Assembly (NCBI RefSeq): GCF_000186865.1
Contig: NW_008705562.1
Span: 2,328,272-2,392,271 of the forward strand
DNA length: 64,000 nucleotides
Direction of reading: 5' to 3'
Source: Aureococcus anophagefferens
Lineage: Eukaryota; Sar; Pelagophyceae; Pelagomonadales; Pelagomonadaceae
This document shows positions 49,087 through 58,590 of this stretch, in pieces. A program made the position numbers and the translations under genes. Each line of letters starts with the position of its first letter. The first letter of the stretch is position 1. Below the pieces are notes generated by a model. That model did no database searches. It was not told where the DNA came from and saw only the letters and a program-made list of their open reading frames with translations.

Positions 49087-50028
49087 CTACTCCGGGTCGG
49101 AGACGATGAGGACGGGCCGCTTGATGCCCGAGGGGCGCGGCCGGCCGACGTTGGCCTTGACGAAGCAGAGGAAGGCGACGGCGCGCTGGGACGCGTCGAG
49201 GCTCGCGTCGACGGCCGCGCGCCGGGCCGCGTCGCCGATGTGGTAGAGGACGCCGCGCGCGAGGAGCGACGACGTCTCGCGCGCCGAGTGCACGGAGTCG
49301 CGGAGCCGGTAGAGCTGGAGCCCGCCCAGGCCCCAGACCTTGGCGCGGTAGGTGCAGGACGTCGCCGCGGCGCGCGTCGCCGCGGCGACGAGCGCCTCGT
49401 CGCCGAGGGGCGCCATGGCCTCGATGGGGCTCAGCGTCCGGTCGACGCACCGGAGGAACGCGCCGAAGAGCGCCGCGGCGCGCGCCAGGGGCCTCGCGTC
49501 GTCGTCGATCAGGGCCGCGAGCTCCCAGGGCGCCGCCAGCGACGCCAGGCCGCAGGCGACGCCGTAGAGCACGCCGAGGTCGCCCTCGTCGCCGGCGGCC
49601 TCGACGTCGTGGAGCGACGCCGTGAGCGCGACGACGCGGGCGAAGCGGCTCGCCTCGACGCGGCTCGACGCCTCGCGCTGCGTGTCGCCGGCGCAGAGCG
49701 CCCCGCCGTCGTCGTAGACCTGGGCCCAGAGCTGGCTGCTTCGTACGCGGCAGTCGACGAACTCGACCGCGATCGCCGACGGGCTGTAGCGCTGGAGCAG
49801 CGTGTCCGACGCGCGCAGGCGCCGCGCCCAGGCGTCGTCGTCGTCGAGCACCGCCTCCTTGAGCCACGTGCAGCACGTGCCGCACGACGCGAAGCCCCAG
49901 GCGTTGAGATTGCGGCATATGTTCTGGGCGAAGACGTGCTCCGGGAGCTGCTGCAGGTAGCACGTGCTCGCGCCGCGCCGCTGCGTCAGGCCCTCGAAGC
50001 GGTGCACGCCGCGCCGGCTCCCGACCAT
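49087..50028 (-). CDS. F-box-like Cys-rich protein, unknown function
   Basis: 313 residues from the ATG at 50028; the frame is open up to 50232 but the added part is AT-rich and looks non-coding. Near the N-terminus LPEHVFAQNICRNLNAWGFA followed by CGTCCTWLKEAV has the spacing of an F-box, though weak. The rest is helical and Ala-rich, with VVALTASLHDVEAAGDEGDL and FGAFLRCVDRTLSPIEAMAP. No further domain is recognised. If the F-box is real the protein would be a ubiquitin-ligase adaptor (inference). Confidence 0.5.
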   Translation of the reverse strand: MVGSRRGVHRFEGLTQRRGASTCYLQQLPEHVFAQNICRNLNAWGFASCGTCCTWLKEAVLDDDDAWARRLRASDTLLQRYSPSAIAVEFVDCRVRSSQLWAQVYDDGGALCAGDTQREASSRVEASRFARVVALTASLHDVEAAGDEGDLGVLYGVACGLASLAAPWELAALIDDDARPLARAAALFGAFLRCVDRTLSPIEAMAPLGDEALVAAATRAAATSCTYRAKVWGLGGLQLYRLRDSVHSARETSSLLARGVLYHIGDAARRAAVDASLDASQRAVAFLCFVKANVGRPRPSGIKRPVLIVSDPE

Positions 50029-50296
50029 GCCGGCCCCGCTCCCCGACCGGATCCTCCGGTTTAGTGTTTCTGCTTGGCGGCAGCCAACACTCGTGGTGAG
50101 TTTGAGCTTCGGCTTGATTTGGTTTGCCACATCCTCAAGGTGCAGTTTTATTGAACTTTTGACGCGATTTTTGCGCGCGAGAAAAACGAACGGCGCTGCG
50201 CGTTCACTCAAGAGACAACCCCAGCAAAACACACACCGCGGACCAGCTCCTTCTTACGAGACGCGCCGCGCGGGAATCCCCGCGCGCGAACCGGGC

Positions 50297-50895
50297 CTAG
50301 TCCTCCTCGACGGGCTTGAGGGTGCAGACGGCGTTCCTGTCGCAGTAGACGCCGGCGAAGGCCTTGGCGAGGGGCTTGGACGCGACGCTGCCGACGGCCT
50401 TGCCGCCGACGGACAGCGCGAGCTTCCCGCCGGAGGTGCCGAAGCAGAGCTCCATGTTCTTCTTGCAGCCGTCGGGCAACCCGGTGAGCATGAGCTCCGA
50501 GAACTTGTCGAGCGCCGGCGCGTCGCTGCAGCGCGGCTTGATGGCGTCGACGAGCGCCTGCGGCGGCGCGGTCCGCGGGCGGGCTCGCGCGGGCGTCGCG
50601 CGCGTCGCGCGCGGCCGGCGCAGCGCGGCGACGCCGGCCGGCGCACGTTGGTCATCTTCTCGGCGCCGACGCCCATGCTCATCTTGAGCACGAAGCCCGG
50701 CGCCTTGAACATGTCCTCGTACATGCCCACGGCGTAGACCTTGATGGGGCCCTTCTTGCGCACGCCGAGGCTCCGCAGCGCGCCGAGCTTGTGCTTGCGC
50801 GGGAAGTCGAAGCCCGTGCTGAGCTCCTTGACGGCGCTGCACGCGACGAGGCTCGCGAGGAGCAAGACGCAGCGCTGAGTACGTGAGGCAGCCAT
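50297..50895 (-). CDS. Chalcone-isomerase-like protein with signal peptide
   Basis: 169 residues from exons 50647-50895 and 50297-50557 (89-nt GT-AG intron, phase 0, joining KMTN to ALVDAIKP). Leader MAASRTQRCVLLLASLVACS. The core shows the chalcone-isomerase-like fold: STGFDFPRKHKLGALRSLGV, RKKGPIKVYAVGMYEDMF, then LDKFSELMLTGLPDGCKKN and LALSVGGKAVGSVASKPLAK. In algae and bacteria such proteins are non-catalytic or bind fatty acids. It lacks a recognisable flavanone active site, so flavonoid synthesis is not implied. The secretory leader suggests ER or plastid. Confidence 0.7.
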
Positions 50896-51284
50896 GTCGA
50901 AGCTCAGAGCGCCTGCGATCTGGCCGAGGCACCGCGCCCTGGGTCGCGGGGCGCGGCGACGCCTCACACGGCGTGAGCCCCAGGAGTCCTCCCTGCAGCA
51001 CGGTGCACATGTATTCTTAATCACAACAGAGGGGCGGGGCGCGCCGCGTCGCGGCGGACCTGCGGGGGCCGTTTCGTCGAGCGCACCGCGCGGCGCCGCG
51101 AAGCGCGCGCGCGCGCGCGCCGTCGCTGCTTCGTTGGCTTTATCTTGTAAGCATCGCGTCCGCCGGGCCGCATGACTTGCGTACACGCGGCCCTTCGCGG
51201 CGGCCTCTCATACCCCCAGGAAAGCTCGATTTCGTCCTCAGCAGCCGAGACAACACGAAAAAGCGGACGCCGGGACTCGCGCGG
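50896..51284. other. Upstream region of the chalcone-isomerase-like gene
   Basis: 389 bp between its start and the stop of the acyltransferase gene. It contains an alternating GC run near 51101-51119. No gene is supported. Confidence 0.4.
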
Positions 51285-52757
51285 TCAGATGACGACGGGC
51301 GTGTCCTGCGCCGCGCCGTCCGACGTCGCGCCGCTCTTCCCGGGCCCGCCGAAGACGGGCACGTCGTCGTCGTCGTCGCCCGCGTCCGCGAAGGCGCCGC
51401 CGCGGCCGCGGCTCGGCTGCGCGTCGTGCCAGTGCTTGATCGCGAGCGCGCCGAGCGCCAAGGGCCCGAGCGCGCACGCCGCGCAGGCGACGAACGGCAG
51501 CACGCACGCGACGACCAGGGTGCCCAGGAGCGCCGCGACGAAGAGCGCGGGCATGGCGAGGAGCGTCGCCACCAGCAGCGCGAGCGTCGCGGCCGCCGCC
51601 GCCGCGAGCCAGCCCGCGGTGAGCAACCCGAAGGGCAGGTACTCGGCGGGCTTGAGCACCTCGACGACGTCGCCCGCGCCGGGGAAGTCGCCGTGCTCCG
51701 CGTAGTGGACCATCATGGCGTCCTTCTCGGCCCAGCGGGCGTCGAGCCAGGCCGCGGCGATGCGCTCGGCCTCGTGGCTCCGCAAAGCTTCCAGGGGCGT
51801 CGCGTAGGCGCCGTCGGCGAAGACCTCGCTGGCCCGGTACGCGACGGTGTGGAGGCGCACGTGGTCGCCGTGGTCGCCCTTGAAGAGCTTGGCGACGTTG
51901 GGCAGCTGGACGTCGTCGGACCGCTCGAAGCCCATGTCCCAGGCGGGCACCTCGCCGCCGTAGCCCGCGTAGGCCATCGTCGAGTCGTAGACGAGCACGT
52001 CCTCGACGAGCACGCCCCGGCTCACGAAGCCCCGGATCGCCGCGACGAAGCCGCCGCAGCGCGGCACGAGCAGCAGCTCGTGGGCCGGGCGGCGCATGCG
52101 CTTCGCGTAGGCCTCGGCCTTGCGCTTCGCCTCCTCGTTCGCCGTCGTCCCCTCGGGGAACAGGAGCACGACGGACGGCCGCCGCGCCTCCGCGACCTCG
52201 GCGACGGCGCGCTCGATCTCCGCGACGTCGTCCTGCTGCCGCGCGCGCTTGCGGTGCCGCGACACGAAGATGAAGCCCACGAGGCGCATGCACCACCCGA
52301 CGATGGGCACCGACCGCATGTCGTCCAAGAGCACGATCTTGAGCGCGCCGTGCGCGCCCACGACCCGGAGCATGTCCCAGAGGTAGAACCAGTCCGTGTC
52401 GAGCTGGTGGTTCGCGATGAGCAGGCCCGCGCGGTGGTCCGGCCGCGGCAGCTCGCCGCTGAGCTTGAGCCGGCAGCCCCGCGGGAACACGGGCCCGCCG
52501 ACGACGCCGTCGGCCCACGCGCCGACGACGTAGCGGTCCATCCACGTGCGGCCGATGACCTGGTCCACGGGGAAGACGAAGAGCTTGAGCACGACGCCCA
52601 CGGCCAGCGAGCTGAACGTCGCCCCGATGACGAGCACGACGCGGCCCACGGTCTTGAACGTGCCCCAGAGGCCCTCGTCCTGCTGCGCCGCGGGCCGCGC
52701 GACGTAGCGGATCACGTGGGCCGCGTCGCGCCGCGGCGAGTCCGCCGTCGTGGCCAT
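51285..52757 (-). CDS. Lysophospholipid acyltransferase (LCLAT1/AGPAT3-5 type)
   Basis: 490 residues, single exon. PlsC-family enzyme that acylates a lysophospholipid at the ER. Motif I is NHQLDTDWFYLWDML near residue 113 (NHxxxxD with the Trp typical of the LCLAT1/AGPAT4-5 branch); motif II surrounds GFIFVSRHRKRARQQ; motif III is LLFPEGTTANEEAKRKAE near 199; then LLLVPRCGGF. One membrane segment precedes motif I (VLVIGATFSSLAVGVVLKLF) and two or three follow after residue 375 (LLTAGWLAAAAAATLALLVA). Acidic tail (DAGDDDDDVPVFGG). Exact head-group preference cannot be told. Confidence 0.9.
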   Translation of the reverse strand: MATTADSPRRDAAHVIRYVARPAAQQDEGLWGTFKTVGRVVLVIGATFSSLAVGVVLKLFVFPVDQVIGRTWMDRYVVGAWADGVVGGPVFPRGCRLKLSGELPRPDHRAGLLIANHQLDTDWFYLWDMLRVVGAHGALKIVLLDDMRSVPIVGWCMRLVGFIFVSRHRKRARQQDDVAEIERAVAEVAEARRPSVVLLFPEGTTANEEAKRKAEAYAKRMRRPAHELLLVPRCGGFVAAIRGFVSRGVLVEDVLVYDSTMAYAGYGGEVPAWDMGFERSDDVQLPNVAKLFKGDHGDHVRLHTVAYRASEVFADGAYATPLEALRSHEAERIAAAWLDARWAEKDAMMVHYAEHGDFPGAGDVVEVLKPAEYLPFGLLTAGWLAAAAAATLALLVATLLAMPALFVAALLGTLVVACVLPFVACAACALGPLALGALAIKHWHDAQPSRGRGGAFADAGDDDDDVPVFGGPGKSGATSDGAAQDTPVVI

Positions 52758-52971
52758 GATGTCGAGGCGCGCCGGCGCGCCGCCGGCGACAGATGCGAGC
52801 CTCGGACGCCGAGGCCACTCTCTCGTGTGCGTCGACTCGCCAGGTTCGCGGCAACAAAGTAATGTTGCAACGTTGCCGCCGCAGATTCGATGTTTGACCG
52901 GCTTACTTTTGGTGCATCAGCCGATTTCAACCCAAGTGAAGGCCCTGAGCGTGGCAGAAGTAAGAGAGAAT

Positions 52972-53355
52972 ATGCGCGGCCCCGGCGACCGCTTCGCGGG
53001 CCTGTCCATCGCCGTCGAGCCCCGGCGCAGCTTCCTCGACGGGCCCCGGTCGGCGGAGCCGAAAACGCCGACGTCGCCCACGTCCCCGCGGCAGCCCGGC
53101 GCCCGCACCTGGCTCGCCCACCAGGAGGCGGCGGACCGCGCTGCCCCGAAACGAAAACGCGACTTTGGAGAGGCCTTCGCCCCCCCCTGGGAGCCGCCCG
53201 CTTCGGAGCGGGCGACTTTTTGGGACGCGCGGCCCCGCGACCCGGCGGCGGCGCGGGACGCGTGGATCATCCCCGGCCCGCACGCGGCGTGGGCGGCGTC
53301 GTGCCGCGACGACGACTCGAGCCTGGACAGCACGGTCTACAGCGACAGCTCCTAG
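52972..53355 (+). CDS. Small hypothetical protein
   Basis: 127 residues from the ATG at 52972. Includes LSIAVEPRRSFLDGPRSAEP, PKTPTSPTSPRQPGARTWLA, a basic KRKRDF that could be a nuclear signal, and an acidic Ser-rich end DDDSSLDSTVYSDSS. Codon use matches its neighbours. No domain is recognised. It starts 215 bp from the divergent acyltransferase gene. Confidence 0.45.
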   Translation: MRGPGDRFAGLSIAVEPRRSFLDGPRSAEPKTPTSPTSPRQPGARTWLAHQEAADRAAPKRKRDFGEAFAPPWEPPASERATFWDARPRDPAAARDAWIIPGPHAAWAASCRDDDSSLDSTVYSDSS

Positions 53356-53487
53356 CACCGACGCGCCCGCCTCCGAAGAAGCGCGCACCCGGAGCGGCGC
53401 CGCTCTTCCATGTGCCCTGTGTATATACCATCCCCCGATTCTATAGTAAAAGCCCCATCCGACGCGTCGGGTCTCTTACGTGCCCGC

Positions 53488-55836
53488 CTAGCGCGCGCGC
53501 ACCGCGGGCGCCGCGTCCCAGGAGGCGGCGTGCTTCGGGCCCACGTTGAGGCCGCGGACCTTGAGGAGGTCGCGGACCTTGTCGTTGCAGACGTGGGCCC
53601 GGTAGCGGACGGCGCCGACGCCCTTGTCCGGGGGCCGCGGCGCGCCCGCGGTCGGCGGCCGCGGCGCGGCCGCGGGCGCCGCGGCCGGCGGCGGCGCGCG
53701 GCGCCGCGCGGCCGGCGCGGAGCTCGGCCGCTTCGGCGGCGGCTTCGCGGCGGCGGGGACGGAGGAGAAGTCCTCGGCGTGGACGGCGACGCGGGGCGGC
53801 GCGCGCGCGGGCTCGGTCTTCTGCTTCTTCTTCGCCTCGGGGCTCGCGGGCCGCGGCGCGGGCCGCGCGGGCCGCGCGTCGGGCGCCGCGCCGCCGGGCG
53901 CCGGCGCGGCCTGCTTCTTCTTCGCCGACGGCGGCGGCGCCGCGGCGGCCAGATCCGGCGGGAACTCGACGAGGTGGAGCGGGTTCCGGCCCGGCGACGT
54001 TTGCGGCGCGGCCGCGGCGCCCGGCTTTTTCGGCAGCACGCCGCAGTTCGGCGTCCAGTCCTTGGGGAGCATGTTGGGGATGATGACGCCGAGGCGGCCC
54101 AAACCCGACGGGTCGTAGCGCAGGAAGAGGCGCGTGGCCTGGGGCGGCGTGAGCGCGAGGCCGAACGCGTGCTCGAGCACGGCCGCGAAGCGTCCGCACG
54201 TCAAATTGTTCGCGTGGCCCTTGGCCGGCGGCGCGGAAGCGTCCGGCGGCGCGCGGCTGAAGACGCGGTACACATTCTGGTGCTCGTAGTGGGCCAGGGG
54301 CCGGCGGCTGCCCGCGATCTTCGACCGGAGGAGCGCCTCGACGTCGTCGACGGTCCACGACGGGTCCGCGAGCGGCCGCGGCCGCGCGGCCCGGGGGACG
54401 TGGAGCGCGCCCATCTTGGTTCCCTTGGCGGGCTTCTCGGCCTCGCGGCGCGGGGACGCGCCGGGGAAGTCGCTGGGCACGAGGCGCCGCACCAGATCCC
54501 GGACGTCGAGCGCGCCGCGGCCCTCGACGTCGTAGCGCGCGAAGAGCGCGTCGAGCTGGGACGCGCTGAGGCGCACGTCGAGCTTCGCCGCCAACCGCTC
54601 CTTCAAGGCCTCGCGCGTGACGGCCTTGCGCGCGGCCTTGCCCGAGGAACTGTCGTCTTGGAAGACCGCGTACGCGTTTTGATAGCGGAAGTTCGATAAT
54701 TTGCGCATCTTCTGGTCCAGGCGGTCGCGGATCAACCGCTCGATCTGCTCCGCCGTCTCGCCGGACGCCACGTCGCGCTCGCGCTCCCGCGGCGACACGG
54801 CCGCGCCGCGGTCCGCGAACGCGTTCGCGTCCCAGGCCGGCCCGCCCGCCCGGTCCTTGGGCGTCAACTTGACGATGAGGTGGCGGCTCGCGAGGCGGTG
54901 CTCGCCGGACTTGGCGCCGAAGCGCTGGACCCAGAGCCGGACCACGTCGGCGTCCTCGACGTGGATGCCGAGCTTGGCCCGGAGCAGCGCGCCGAACTGG
55001 CCCGCGGACACCGCGTCGACGCCGTCGCCGAAGAACGACCGGAGGAACATGGCGCAGCGCAGGTAGCGGTAGCCCGACAGGGACCGCGCGGCGCGCTCCT
55101 CGACGCGGGCGAGGATCGTGCGCTCGAGGCGCTCGGGCTCCCAGGTCTCCTTGCGCGCGTCGCGCCGCGGCGAGCCCGCGCGCGGCCGCGCGGCGGGGCC
55201 GAGGCGCTCGTCGTCGGACGCGCGCTGCCGCGCGGTGCGCCCGCCGGCGCTCGCCGGCGCGTCGCCGCCGAGGGCCGACGCGTAGGCGCCGACGATGTCC
55301 TCGCCGCGCATCATGGACACCGCGAGGCCCGCGTAGTCGTCGCCCGCGCGGTCGCCGCCGCGGTCGTCCGCGGGCTCGTCCTCGGGCGCGGCGGGCGCGG
55401 CGCAGGCCGCGCGCTCGGCCTCGCGCCGGGCGACGGCGGCGGGCCGCGGCCGCTCGCGCGGCGGCGGGCCGTCGTAGCCGTCGCGGAGCTTGAGCTCGAA
55501 GTCGACGCGGCGCACGGGCGCGACGTCGTCGGGCGTAGACACGCGCCAGTCGACGGCCTTTGGTTTCGGCGCGCGGCGCTCGCGCGACGTCCGCGCCGAC
55601 GCGGGCCGGGCCCGCGCCGCCGACGCGGGCCGCCCGCGCGGCGACGCCGACCGGTCGCTCCGGGGCGAGTAGACGAGCCGCTCCGTGTCCAGCGCCGGCC
55701 CGGGGCCGCCCTGGGGCAGCCCCTTGACGACGACGACGGGCGGCCGCGGCCGCGACAGCCGCGGCTGCGCCGACGACGGACGCTGCGGGAACTTGTTGCC
55801 GTGGTCCCGCCACATGGTCTTGGACGGCGCGAACAT
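53488..55836 (-). CDS. Protein with three EF-hand-like modules and low-complexity tail
   Basis: 782 residues from the ATG at 55836. The first 190 residues are Arg/Pro/Ala-rich. Three related modules follow, each a helix with Y-x-x-x-F/Y then an EF-hand-pair-like segment: LSGYRYLRCAMFLRSFFGDG, then LSNFRYQNAYAVFQDDSSSG with LDALFARYDVEGRGALDVRD, then YEHQNVYRVFSRAPP with TRLFLRYDPSGLGRLGVIIP. The DxxGxGxLD loops are EF-like but lack several Ca2+ ligands. The last 200 residues are Ala/Pro/Lys-rich. Similar cryptic EF-hand repeats occur in flagellar or cytoskeletal proteins, so a structural role is possible (inference). Confidence 0.65.
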   Translation of the reverse strand: MFAPSKTMWRDHGNKFPQRPSSAQPRLSRPRPPVVVVKGLPQGGPGPALDTERLVYSPRSDRSASPRGRPASAARARPASARTSRERRAPKPKAVDWRVSTPDDVAPVRRVDFELKLRDGYDGPPPRERPRPAAVARREAERAACAAPAAPEDEPADDRGGDRAGDDYAGLAVSMMRGEDIVGAYASALGGDAPASAGGRTARQRASDDERLGPAARPRAGSPRRDARKETWEPERLERTILARVEERAARSLSGYRYLRCAMFLRSFFGDGVDAVSAGQFGALLRAKLGIHVEDADVVRLWVQRFGAKSGEHRLASRHLIVKLTPKDRAGGPAWDANAFADRGAAVSPRERERDVASGETAEQIERLIRDRLDQKMRKLSNFRYQNAYAVFQDDSSSGKAARKAVTREALKERLAAKLDVRLSASQLDALFARYDVEGRGALDVRDLVRRLVPSDFPGASPRREAEKPAKGTKMGALHVPRAARPRPLADPSWTVDDVEALLRSKIAGSRRPLAHYEHQNVYRVFSRAPPDASAPPAKGHANNLTCGRFAAVLEHAFGLALTPPQATRLFLRYDPSGLGRLGVIIPNMLPKDWTPNCGVLPKKPGAAAAPQTSPGRNPLHLVEFPPDLAAAAPPPSAKKKQAAPAPGGAAPDARPARPAPRPASPEAKKKQKTEPARAPPRVAVHAEDFSSVPAAAKPPPKRPSSAPAARRRAPPPAAAPAAAPRPPTAGAPRPPDKGVGAVRYRAHVCNDKVRDLLKVRGLNVGPKHAASWDAAPAVRAR

Positions 55837-56092
55837 AGTTGCGCGAGCACAAGGCGAAACGACGCGGTCCGTTGCGTCGTATCCAATCGCGGCGCAACTT
55901 CGCTGCGCGGTGTTTCCCCAATGTTCCCCAACTCTCTCGAGGTGTTGATGTCCTGACGAGCGGCCTCGACGTCTGCCGCGCGCAGCACCCTGCACCACCT
56001 TTGACGACGCGCAACAAGCGCCTGCCTGCGCCTGCACCAAAGTTGACGCGCAACAAGCGCCTGCGCCAAAACACAAACGCCTGCAGCAACCG
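55837..56092. promoter_or_regulatory. Divergent promoter region, EF-hand-like gene and FO synthase
   Basis: 256 bp between two start codons. GCGCAACAAGCGCCTGCG occurs as a short direct repeat near 56010 and 56048 (CGCAACAAGCGCCTGC in both). No core promoter motif is clear. Confidence 0.35.
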
Positions 56093-58432
56093 ATGCGCCA
56101 CAAGCTGCAGCGGGCCCTCGCCGCGGCGTCCGCGGACGTGCGCGCCGTGCTGCACCGCGCGCTCGACCGCCCGGGCCGCGGCCTCGGCGCCGCCGAGAGC
56201 GAGGCGCTCCTGCGCTGCCGCGCGCGCGACGACGTCGTCGCCGTCCTCGCCGCCGCGGACGAGGCGCGGCACGCGGCCGTCGGCGACGTCGCGACCTACG
56301 TTGTCAACCGGAACATCAACTTCACGAACTCGTGCACGAAGCGCTGCGGCTTCTGCGCCTTCTCGCGCACGGCCGTCGACGGCGAGTCCTACCTGCTGCC
56401 GACGGCCGAGGTCGTGCGGCGAGCGGAGGAAGCCGTGCGGCTCGGTGCGACGGAGATATGCGTGCAGGCGGGCCTGCCCGACGTCGACGAGGACGGCGCG
56501 CGCTGGACGGGCGACAGCTACATCGCGATCGTCGAGGCCGTGCGCCGCGCCGTGCCGCGGGGCGTGCACCTGCACGCGCTGTCGCCGGAGGAGGTGCTCC
56601 ACGGCGCGCGGCGGAGCCGGCGGCCCGTCGCGGACTTCCTCGCGGACGCGCGCCGCGCGGGCGTCGACTCGCTGCCCGGCACGTCCGCGGAGATCTTGGA
56701 CGACGGCGTGCGCGCGACGCTGGCGAAGGGGCGCCTCACGACGGCGGAGTGGCTCGACGTCGTCGAAACGGCGCACGCGGCGGGCCTGCCGACGACGGCG
56801 ACGATGATGTTCGGCCACGTCGAGGACGCGGGCCACGTCGCGCGCCACTTCTCGACGATCCGCGCGCTGGCGGAGCGGACGGGCATGGTCTCGGAGTTCG
56901 TGCCGCTGCCGTTCGTATCGACGGAGGCGCCCATGTACAAGGACCCGGCGAGGCGCGCGGCGCTCGGCGTCCGCGGCGGCCCGACGACGCGAGAGGCGCT
57001 CCTCGTGCACGCGGTGGCGCGCCTCGCGCTCGACGGCGCCGTGGACAACCTCCAGGCGTCCTGGCCCAAGGTCGGGCTCGGCTTCGCGTCGACGCTGCTC
57101 CGCGTCGGCGCGAATGATCTCGGCGGCGTGCTCATGAACGAGAGCATCTCCGTGGCCGCGGGCGCGCGCGCGGGCCAGCTCGCGACGCCCGGCGCGCTCC
57201 GCGCGGCCGCGGCGCGCGCGGGCCGCGAGGCGCGGCAGCGGACGACGCTCTACGGCGCCGCGGCGAGCGCCGTCGACGACGCGGCGCTCGAGGCCGCGGA
57301 GCTCTCGAGCTACGCGGAGCTCACGCGGCGCGGCGACTGGCGCGTCCGCGACGCCGTCGCCCGGGGCCGCGACCGGCGGCGGAGCGGCGGTGCCGCGCCC
57401 GCTGCCGCGCGGGCCGAGAGCGCCGCGCCGCGGGACGTCGTGACCTACTCGTCGTGCTACACGGTCGTGCCGACGTACGAGTGCTTCAACAAGTGCGCGT
57501 ACTGCAGCTTCCGCGCGCCCATCGCCGGCGGCCGGGGCGACTGGAAGTCGAAGGACGACGTCCGCGCGGACCTCGAGCGCGTCGCCGCGTCGGGCGTCTG
57601 CGAGGTGCTCGTGCTCGCGGGCGAGGTCCGGTTCGACTCGCCGAAGCGGCGCGCGTGGCACGCGATGATGGTCGACGCGTGCGAGGCGGCGCTCGAGTTG
57701 GATTTGTTGCCCCACACGAACGTCGACGCCCGCGTCCGTTTTTTGCGGCCGTTTTGTGATTCGATTGTTCTTTTTGTAGGTCGGCCCGCTGCTGGAGGCG
57801 GAGATGGCGGCGCTCGCGGAGGTGAACGCGTCCATGGGCCTCATGCTCGAGCAGGCGACGCCGGCGCTGCGGCTGCCGGGCGCGCCGCACCACCGGGCCC
57901 CGAGCAAGGACCCGGCGCTGCGTATGGAGCAGCTCGACATGGCGGGCCGCCTGCGCGTGCCGTTCACGACGGGCATCCTCTGCGGCATCGGCGAGACGGC
58001 CGACGACCGGCTCCGGTCGCTCGACGTCATCGCCGAGAGCCACGCGCGCTTTGGCCACGTCCAGGAATGCATCATCCAGCCCTTCTCGCCGGACCCGGCG
58101 CTCGCCAGGTTCGCGCCGGGCGCCGCGCCGGACCTGCCCGCGCTCGTCGCGGCGGCGCGCGCGCGGCTCCCGGCGACCTCGTCAAGGGCGAGCTCGAGCG
58201 GTGCCTGCGGAGCGGCGCGCGCGACCTCGGCGGCATCTCGCCCGTGGACCACGTCAACCGGAGCCACGACTTCCCGGGCGTGGGCGAGCTCGCGGCGACG
58301 GTCGCGCGCGCGGGGCTGACGCTCGAGGAGCGGCTCCCGCTCCACGACGAGTTCCTCCCCTGGCTGCGGCCGCGGGTCGCCGACGTGTACCGGCGGCGCT
58401 GGGCGCCCGAGGCGCGGCGCGCGGCTGCGTAA
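56093..58432 (+). CDS. FO synthase, CofH-CofG fusion (two radical-SAM domains)
   Basis: Makes 7,8-didemethyl-8-hydroxy-5-deazariboflavin (FO), the F420 chromophore that some algae use as antenna in photolyase. Two radical-SAM domains. The N-terminal one is CofH-like: NINFTNSCTKRCGFCAF (Cx3Cx2C near residue 80), TEICVQAGLPDVD, VDSLPGTSAEILDD and TATMMFGHVED. The C-terminal one is CofG-like: VVPTYECFNKCAYCSFRAP (near 463), DLLPHTN, then ALAEVNASMGLMLEQATPAL and VPFTTGILCGIGETADDRL. The 58-nt GT-AG intron (57722-57779) joins HTN to VGPLLEAEM. Near 58170 the frame shifts by one missing base, after which GARDLGGISPVDHVN and the end follow. Bacterial FbiC has the reverse domain order. The break may be an assembly error. 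Confidence 0.88.
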   Translation: MRHKLQRALAAASADVRAVLHRALDRPGRGLGAAESEALLRCRARDDVVAVLAAADEARHAAVGDVATYVVNRNINFTNSCTKRCGFCAFSRTAVDGESYLLPTAEVVRRAEEAVRLGATEICVQAGLPDVDEDGARWTGDSYIAIVEAVRRAVPRGVHLHALSPEEVLHGARRSRRPVADFLADARRAGVDSLPGTSAEILDDGVRATLAKGRLTTAEWLDVVETAHAAGLPTTATMMFGHVEDAGHVARHFSTIRALAERTGMVSEFVPLPFVSTEAPMYKDPARRAALGVRGGPTTREALLVHAVARLALDGAVDNLQASWPKVGLGFASTLLRVGANDLGGVLMNESISVAAGARAGQLATPGALRAAAARAGREARQRTTLYGAAASAVDDAALEAAELSSYAELTRRGDWRVRDAVARGRDRRRSGGAAPAAARAESAAPRDVVTYSSCYTVVPTYECFNKCAYCSFRAPIAGGRGDWKSKDDVRADLERVAASGVCEVLVLAGEVRFDSPKRRAWHAMMVDACEAALELDLLPHTNVDARVRFLRPFCDSIVLFVGRPAAGGGDGGARGGERVHGPHARAGDAGAAAAGRAAPPGPEQGPGAAYGAARHGGPPARAVHDGHPLRHRRDGRRPAPVARRHRREPRALWPRPGMHHPALLAGPGARQVRAGRRAGPARARRGGARAAPGDLVKGELERCLRSGARDLGGISPVDHVNRSHDFPGVGELAATVARAGLTLEERLPLHDEFLPWLRPRVADVYRRRWAPEARRAAA

Positions 58433-58590
58433 CTTGTTCTCCTGTGTGTCGCGTTGTACTGCGAGCTCGTTCTTCGCGCCGTGCTGCCTAGGTCGACCTC
58501 TAGGCCTGCCAAGTAGGCTGTCGCTGTGCGCGTCGCCGCCGCGGCATGTTGGCGACACTTTCTCCTCGGCCAGCCGCAGCCACATCAGCA

